Assembly (NCBI GenBank): GCA_934168325.1
Contig: CAKPNG010000021.1
Span: forward strand, 1-28,034
Direction of reading: 5' to 3'
Length of the DNA stretch: 28,034 nt
DNA from: an uncultured Bacilli bacterium
GTDB taxonomy: Bacteria > Bacillota_I > Bacilli_A > RFN20 > CAG-826
Shown: positions 23,229 through 28,034 of the stretch, piece by piece
How the letters are laid out: the number at the start of each line of letters is the position of its first letter
Numbering within the stretch: the stretch's first letter is position 1
Notes under the pieces: model-generated
Databases searched by the model: none
Seen by the model: the letters and a program-made list of their open reading frames with translations, nothing else
What the model was told of the DNA's origin: nothing
Program-made: the position numbers and the translations under genes

Positions 23229-24362
23229 TTATTTAATTTCATCAAAAAATTTTATAGTTATTAAGTCCAAAATTGCGATACCTTCATGAGTTGCTACAAT
23301 TTTATTTTTGTATTTTTTTAATAGTTTATCTGATACTAATTTATTTATTAAATCATTAAAATAAAAAATAAAATCTTTATTAAATTTCTTTTTATAATCA
23401 TTAAAATTTATTCCGTATTTTGTTCTTAAATTAAGCATGATAAATTCTTCTATTTTTTCTTTTTCAGTAAGTTTTTCTTTAAAATAAATTCGATCAACGT
23501 CATTAGATAAATATTTATTTAAATTTTTAGTCATTGAGTATCTATATCCATTTATATAACCAAAAGCACCTAGTCCAACTCCTAAAAATTCATTAGATTT
23601 CCAGTAATTTAGATTGTGTTTACTTTCATATTTTCTATTTTTAGAAAAATTACTTACTTCATATTGATTAAATCCTGCTTCTTTTAATCTTTTACAGATA
23701 ATGTCATACATTTCTCTATTTAAATCTTCATCTATTTCTTTAATTCCTTGGTTATAAAAATAAGTATTTGGATGGATTGTTAAACTATAAATAGAAACAT
23801 GTTCGACATTAAGTTTACAAAAATAATTAAGATTTTCGTTGATTATGTCGATATTTTCGTCAGGTAATCCATATATAAAATCTAAGCTTATATTAGATAT
23901 ATATTTTTTTGTAAGTTTAATTAAATAATTAAAATCAAGATCTACTCGGCCTATTTTTTTTAATGTGTCTTTATTAAAAGATTGAATACCTATAGAGATA
24001 CGATTTACATTATTATCTTTAAATAATTTTAATAATTCTTCATTTATATCTTCAGGATTAGCTTCAAAAGTTATTTCACACCTATTTAATCTTAATAAAT
24101 TTATTTTATTTAAAAGTTTTTTTAAATTAAAAATAGAGAGACTCGAAGGAGTCCCTCCACCGATATAAATAGTTTTAAATTTACAAAAATTATTATAAAT
24201 TTTATCTAAATCTTTGCATAATTTATCAATATATAAATCTTCAAATCTTTGATTTTTAATAATTTTTACAAAATCACAATAAGGACATATATTCCTGCAA
24301 AAAGGAATATGTATGTATAAACTATTGGTCTTTGTTTTCTTGATGTTCTTTTTCGTATTCAT
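23229..24362 (-). CDS. hemW: radical-SAM heme chaperone HemW (HemN-like)
   Basis: Radical-SAM family protein related to coproporphyrinogen oxidase HemN; HemW proteins bind and deliver heme. From the ATG at 24362 it has 377 residues with YIHIPFCRNICPYCDF (C22, C26, C29), GGGTPSS, FEANPED, RISIGIQSF, LDFIYGLPDE and YEVSNFSK. Alternative starts upstream (ATG 24389, TTG 24401) add residues relatives lack; none has a clear ribosome site. The start lies inside the end of the small membrane-protein gene (about 40 bp overlap), so translation is probably coupled. Position between lepA and hrcA is the classic Bacillus arrangement. No other heme genes are in view. Confidence 0.92.
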   Translation of the reverse strand: MNTKKNIKKTKTNSLYIHIPFCRNICPYCDFVKIIKNQRFEDLYIDKLCKDLDKIYNNFCKFKTIYIGGGTPSSLSIFNLKKLLNKINLLRLNRCEITFEANPEDINEELLKLFKDNNVNRISIGIQSFNKDTLKKIGRVDLDFNYLIKLTKKYISNISLDFIYGLPDENIDIINENLNYFCKLNVEHVSIYSLTIHPNTYFYNQGIKEIDEDLNREMYDIICKRLKEAGFNQYEVSNFSKNRKYESKHNLNYWKSNEFLGVGLGAFGYINGYRYSMTKNLNKYLSNDVDRIYFKEKLTEKEKIEEFIMLNLRTKYGINFNDYKKKFNKDFIFYFNDLINKLVSDKLLKKYKNKIVATHEGIAILDLITIKFFDEIK

Positions 24363-24576
24363 CAAATTGTTTTTTTGCATCTTCATCATCAACTGGCTCA
24401 AGATATCTATCCAAATCTTCTTGAAGAGCTTGTTCTTGATGTGGTTTTTCTTCTTTATCTTTTTTGTTTATTAATTTTCTTAATAAGAAAACGAGTAAAG
24501 CTACTAAAGCAAAACAAACGATCAATAATAATAAAATTATTCCAGGATTTGACCATAAATTACTTGCTAAAATCAT
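24322..24576 (-). CDS. small single-pass membrane protein with acidic tail
   Basis: I do not recognise a family. The 84-residue protein has one strong hydrophobic segment (about residues 12-34, IILLLLIVCFALVALLVFLL), then RKLINKKDK as a positive inside flank and a highly charged Glu/Lys/Gln tail without cysteines. That predicts an N-out, C-in membrane anchor. The ribosome site AAGGAG overlaps the stop of the Fic-like gene nine bases upstream, and the gene runs into hemW, so all three are probably one transcript. Confidence 0.75.
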   Translation of the reverse strand: MILASNLWSNPGIILLLLIVCFALVALLVFLLRKLINKKDKEEKPHQEQALQEDLDRYLEPVDDEDAKKQFDEYEKEHQENKDQ

Positions 24577-24585
24577 AAAATCTCC

Positions 24586-25983
24586 TTATTTCTTTTTTAC
24601 TGGTGTGTAAATATATTTATTTTTTAATGGCTCTTTACTATAAAAACCTAAATAAACTAAGCCATCCATACTAGTTCTAGCGGTTTCATAAGCACAATTT
24701 AAGCACTTTTTATATTGAGAAATAGTATATTTCATACCTATTGTACAGTGTCTAGCATAAAAATATGCTTGCCCATTAGATAAACTTGGATAAAGTTCTT
24801 TAAGATGGTTTTCTAATTTTCTTGCTTCATCTTCACTCAATCCTTCAGGTAATGATGTAATTGCAATATTTTTGTTATAAATTAAAGCATCGTTATTATT
24901 TAATTGACTTGGAGATTCTCTATTTTTTTCAACTTTTGGGGTTTGCTCAATGTTATCATCACTATTTTCAGGAATATTAGGTACATTTTCTACAATAGTA
25001 GAATAAGTTTCGCGAACAATATCGTCTTTTTTAATTAAAACGATATCATCTAAAACATCACTTACTTTTGAATCAAGATAAGTTGAAACAAAATTAATAA
25101 TATAGGTTAAATCATATGTTTTTTGACTTTCAAGAAGGACTCTTTCAAGTTCATCTGTATGATTTAATAAGCCTTCTAAATCAAAAGTAGCTGCCACACC
25201 TTCTAAATCATTATAAGCTAAAATATATTTAAATAATAAAACTCCAATTTCTTCACTATAAGTTTCAAAAGGTTTAACATAATAGCAGAAATATAAAGCA
25301 CAAACTGCCTTAACTAACGGAGACAAAGTGCTATTATTAACAAATGTAAATAATGAATTCATTGCATTTTCAATGTTATTTGTAGGAATTCCTAAGTACA
25401 TTTTATTTACTAAAACTTTTGTAAAACTATTATCAAGTTCTTTAGTTCGATAAAATTCCATTAAGTCTTCAGTTCCTAATAACATTGAATAAATCTTACC
25501 TAATAAATCTTCATCGATACTTTGTGTATAGTTTTGCTCAATATCTTTTAAAACATTTAAATAATGCATTAAAAAGATTTCATTAGGTGAAACTACACTA
25601 GATTCATTAGCTATAATATTACGTATTTTCGAGTCTTCTATCTCTAATTTATATTTTAAAGATATATCTTTTAAAATTTTAAAATAACTTTCATTAAATA
25701 ATTTTCTTTTTCCTTCTCTAGATAATTTTGATAAATTAACCATTGAACGTGTCATTTTTCTTTCTAAAGATGTCACTTTTTCAATAATCATTGGAGCTAA
25801 GCATACAGAATAATGGCTCCCATCAATATGTTCTAAAGATAAGACACAATTAAAATTAGATCTATATTCCAATATTTGCTTCCAAATATTATCAACGATA
25901 GAAATTTTCATTGTTCTTATAACATCGTTTTTTGTTGCATATATTACGTTAGTAAAACGTATTCCTAAATCATTATTTGCCAT
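24586..25983 (-). CDS. Fic-fold-like protein with degenerate catalytic motif and C-terminal winged helix
   Basis: The 465-residue protein has an N-terminal region of unknown kind (1-150), then a helical part that resembles the Fic domain: FYRTKELDN (177-185, compare the usual yRt), a helical stretch SLFTFVNNSTLSPLVKAVCAL (210-230), and VKPFETYSEEIGVLL (236-250) where active Fic proteins have HPFxDGNGRxxR. The catalytic His is K237, and Gly-Asn-Gly-Arg is lost, so AMP transfer is unlikely. A low-complexity linker (about 335-370) leads to a probable winged helix (about 400-462, TISQYKKCLNCAYETARTSM then GLVYLGFYSK), like the DNA-binding tails of some Fic proteins. The Fic assignment is inference from pattern. 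It heads a transcript with a small membrane protein and hemW, and has a consensus promoter and an AAAAGGA site. Confidence 0.75.
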   Translation of the reverse strand: MANNDLGIRFTNVIYATKNDVIRTMKISIVDNIWKQILEYRSNFNCVLSLEHIDGSHYSVCLAPMIIEKVTSLERKMTRSMVNLSKLSREGKRKLFNESYFKILKDISLKYKLEIEDSKIRNIIANESSVVSPNEIFLMHYLNVLKDIEQNYTQSIDEDLLGKIYSMLLGTEDLMEFYRTKELDNSFTKVLVNKMYLGIPTNNIENAMNSLFTFVNNSTLSPLVKAVCALYFCYYVKPFETYSEEIGVLLFKYILAYNDLEGVAATFDLEGLLNHTDELERVLLESQKTYDLTYIINFVSTYLDSKVSDVLDDIVLIKKDDIVRETYSTIVENVPNIPENSDDNIEQTPKVEKNRESPSQLNNNDALIYNKNIAITSLPEGLSEDEARKLENHLKELYPSLSNGQAYFYARHCTIGMKYTISQYKKCLNCAYETARTSMDGLVYLGFYSKEPLKNKYIYTPVKKK

Positions 25984-26000
25984 AAATTTTCCTTTTCTTA

Positions 26001-26029
26001 ATTATAATAACAGATTTAGTTAAAATCAA
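26001..26029 (-). promoter_or_regulatory. promoter of the Fic-like/hemW unit
   Basis: TTGATT (26024-26029) and an exact TATAAT (26001-26006) with a 17-bp spacer; the leader of roughly ten bases carries AAAAGGA. Confidence 0.75.
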
Positions 26030-26038
26030 TTAGATATT

Positions 26039-26074
26039 CTAAAAAACTACTAGATAATTACTAAATAATTACTA
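26039..26074 (-). repeat. 11-nt-spaced TAG repeat starting at the lepA stop codon
   Basis: From the lepA stop the minus strand reads TAGTAATTATT, TAGTAATTATC, TAGTAGTTTTT, then TAG. Four TAGs at exactly 11-base spacing occupy all three frames. The array ends ten bases before the -35 box of the next promoter. Confidence 0.6.
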
Positions 26075-27886
26075 TTTTTCATCATCATCAATAGACAATA
26101 ATGACATGAATGCCTCTTGAGGCAATTCGACACTGCCAACAAGTTTCATTCTCTTCTTTCCTTCTTTTTGCTTTTCAAGAAGTTTTCTTTTACGTGAAAT
26201 ATCTCCACCATAACATTTTGCTAAGACATCTTTTCTTACAGCCTTAACATCAGCTCTAGCTACAACTTTTCCATTAATAGCAGCTTGAATAGGTATTTCA
26301 AATTGCTGACGAGGAATTACTTCTTTTAATTTACTAACCAATTTAAGTCCTCTATTATATGCAAATGGTTTATAAACAATTGTACTTAAAGCATCAACTG
26401 CTTCTCCATTCAGTAAAATATCCATTTTTGCTAAATTAGATACTTTATAATCTTCTATTTCATAGTCTAATGAGGCATAGCCCTTACTATAACTTTTTAA
26501 TTTATCAAAAAAATTATAAATTATTTCACTTAAAGGTACACTATAAGATAAAATCATACGAGTATCATCGAAATATTCTAAATCTTTATAAATACCTCTT
26601 TTATCTTGGCATAATTCCATAATTGGACCAACATAATCTTTTGGGGTCATAATATTTACTTTTGCATAAGGTTCAAGAATTTCTTTAATTTTAGTTAATT
26701 CAGGCATTTTGCTTGGATTGTCTAATTGGATTTCACTACCATCAGTTAAAATAATTTTATAAATAACACTTGGTGCAGTTAAGATAATGTCTAATTCATA
26801 TTCTCTTTCTAATCTTTCTTGAATTACATCCATATGTAATAAGCCCAAAAATCCACATCTAAATCCAAATCCTAAAGCTTGAGATGTTTCTGGCTCATAT
26901 TTTAAACTACTATCATTTAAAGATAATTTTTCTAAAGCATCTTTTAAATCTTGATATTTTCTACTATCTGTAGGATAAATACCACAATAAACCATAGGAT
27001 TTATTGCTCTATATCCAGGTAAAGGATTAGTTGCCGGATTATCAACTAATGTAATTGTTTCACCAACACGAACTTCTTTAATATCTTTAATTTGTGCACA
27101 AAGATAGCCAACTTCACCACAATATAACGCATCTGATTTGATTTCCGATGGTGTTCTTATACCTAATTCAGTTACTTCATATTCTTTATTAGCACGCATT
27201 AATCGTATTTTGTCGCCAACTTTAATTTTTCCTTCTTTAATTCTAATTAAAACAACAACTCCACGATAAGAATCATAATAACTATCGAAAATCAACGCTT
27301 TTAAAGGAGCATCGTTATCTCCTTTTGGAGCAGGAATATCAGTAACTACTCTTTCAAGTACTTCTTTAATATTTTCACCAGTTTTTGCACTGACTAATAC
27401 CGCATTATCTCCATCAAGTCCAAGTCTATTACTTATTTCGCTTTTACAAGTATCAATCATTGCACTCTTTAAGTCAATTTTATTAATAACAGGCACAATT
27501 TCTAAATCATTATCAACAGCTAAATACATATTCGCTAAAGTTTGAGCTTCAACTCCTTGAGTAGCATCAATTATTAATAAAGCACCTTCACAAGCAGCTA
27601 AACTTCTACTAACTTCATAAGTAAAGTCAACATGCCCAGGAGTATCTATAAGATTAAAAATATATGTATTTCCATCATTTGCTTTATATTCAATAGTAAC
27701 AGCATTTAATTTGATAGTAATACCACGTTCTCTTTCTAATGCCATCGAATCAAGGATTTGTTCTTTCATCTCTCTTTTTGTAATTGTATTAGTAAGTTCA
27801 AGTATACGATCAGCTAATGTTGATTTACCATGATCTATATGAGCTATAATGCTAAAATTTCTAATTTTCGATTGCTTGTATTCCAT
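26072..27886 (-). CDS. lepA: elongation factor 4 (LepA)
   Basis: Translational GTPase that acts on the ribosome, with roles in back-translocation and 30S biogenesis. The G domain has AHIDHGKST (15-23), the RERGITIKL switch I, DTPGHVDFTYEV and NKIDL; EF-G-like domains II, III and V follow, and the LepA-specific C-terminal domain ends with KVVARADVKAVRKDVLAKCYGGDISRKRKLLEKQKEGKKRMK in pattern. It has 604 residues. No ribosome site precedes the ATG; TATAAT ends eight bases upstream, implying a leader of one to three bases. lepA before hemW-hrcA is the Bacillus order. Confidence 0.98.
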   Translation of the reverse strand: MEYKQSKIRNFSIIAHIDHGKSTLADRILELTNTITKREMKEQILDSMALERERGITIKLNAVTIEYKANDGNTYIFNLIDTPGHVDFTYEVSRSLAACEGALLIIDATQGVEAQTLANMYLAVDNDLEIVPVINKIDLKSAMIDTCKSEISNRLGLDGDNAVLVSAKTGENIKEVLERVVTDIPAPKGDNDAPLKALIFDSYYDSYRGVVVLIRIKEGKIKVGDKIRLMRANKEYEVTELGIRTPSEIKSDALYCGEVGYLCAQIKDIKEVRVGETITLVDNPATNPLPGYRAINPMVYCGIYPTDSRKYQDLKDALEKLSLNDSSLKYEPETSQALGFGFRCGFLGLLHMDVIQERLEREYELDIILTAPSVIYKIILTDGSEIQLDNPSKMPELTKIKEILEPYAKVNIMTPKDYVGPIMELCQDKRGIYKDLEYFDDTRMILSYSVPLSEIIYNFFDKLKSYSKGYASLDYEIEDYKVSNLAKMDILLNGEAVDALSTIVYKPFAYNRGLKLVSKLKEVIPRQQFEIPIQAAINGKVVARADVKAVRKDVLAKCYGGDISRKRKLLEKQKEGKKRMKLVGSVELPQEAFMSLLSIDDDEK

Positions 27887-27894
27887 AATTTTCT

Positions 27895-27925
27895 ATTATA
27901 TCAATTATTATAAAAATCTTGTAAA
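27895..27925 (-). promoter_or_regulatory. lepA promoter
   Basis: TTTACA (27920-27925) and TATAAT (27895-27900) with a long 19-bp spacer. The -10 lies eight bases from the ATG. The rest of the stretch to the window end holds short A/T-rich frames only; I see no gene in it. Confidence 0.55.
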
Positions 27926-28034
27926 GCTTTTTTCAAATCATCTACATTTTTAATTACTAGTTAAATAAAAAAGTTAAATCCGAAAAAGCCCTTTTCTAAT
28001 TCTTAAGTCCGTAAATATAATAATAGTGATGTTG

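Noticed and set aside
27961..28000. Terminator of a gene upstream of lepA
   Set aside because: The minus strand has a short GAAAAG/TTTTTC pairing only and no clear gene tail before it; too weak to call.
28016..28034. Another leaderless plus-strand gene start at 28029
   Set aside because: TATAAT seven bases before an ATG fits the pattern, but only two codons are in the window and no -35 is visible.

Overview
The window is AT-rich, gene-dense bacterial chromosome and looks like a low-GC Bacillota/Mycoplasmatota lineage, perhaps an uncultured mollicute-like or erysipelotrichial Bacilli. The clues are strong AAGGAGG-type ribosome sites inside operons, a CIRCE/HrcA heat-shock operon, single-chain glycyl-tRNA synthetase, and gene order that closely follows the Bacillus subtilis yqe/yqf region (recalled order, not searched). 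TGA acts as a normal stop (rpoD, glyS, ybeY and the 16744-17136 gene all end in TGA) and the tryptophans checked are TGG, so this is genetic code 11, not the mycoplasma code.

Almost everything lies on the minus strand; read in the direction of transcription (right to left) it runs: lepA (EF4); a degenerate Fic-like protein, a small membrane protein and hemW; the CIRCE-controlled unit hrcA-grpE-dnaK-dnaJ-TM2 protein-rsmE-unknown-mtaB; rpmF, a terminator, then deoC; rpsU with its own promoter and terminator; a C39 peptidase/ABC-membrane protein with no ATPase domain; ybeY-cdd-era-recO; the macromolecular-synthesis operon glyS-dnaG-rpoD-trmK-nif3; and a DEAD-box helicase with nfo. Only the two final enzymes of the MEP isoprenoid pathway, ispH and ispG, lie on the plus strand, each as a single gene converging on its neighbour.

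Compared with the Bacillus order, prmA is replaced by a TM2-domain protein, rpmF and deoC sit between mtaB and rpsU, and the yqeY-to-phoH block and dgkA are absent; the truncated C39 transporter occupies that gap.

The window is mainly conserved housekeeping DNA; I see no CRISPR, prophage, insertion sequence, tRNA or rRNA. The parts that deserve a second look are the Fic-fold protein that has lost its catalytic motif, the ATPase-less C39 protein, a set of first-in-operon genes that appear leaderless while internal genes keep strong ribosome sites, 11-nt-spaced TAG repeats directly after lepA and deoC, a tandem CIRCE, and inverted repeats centred on the ispG and glyS -10 boxes.
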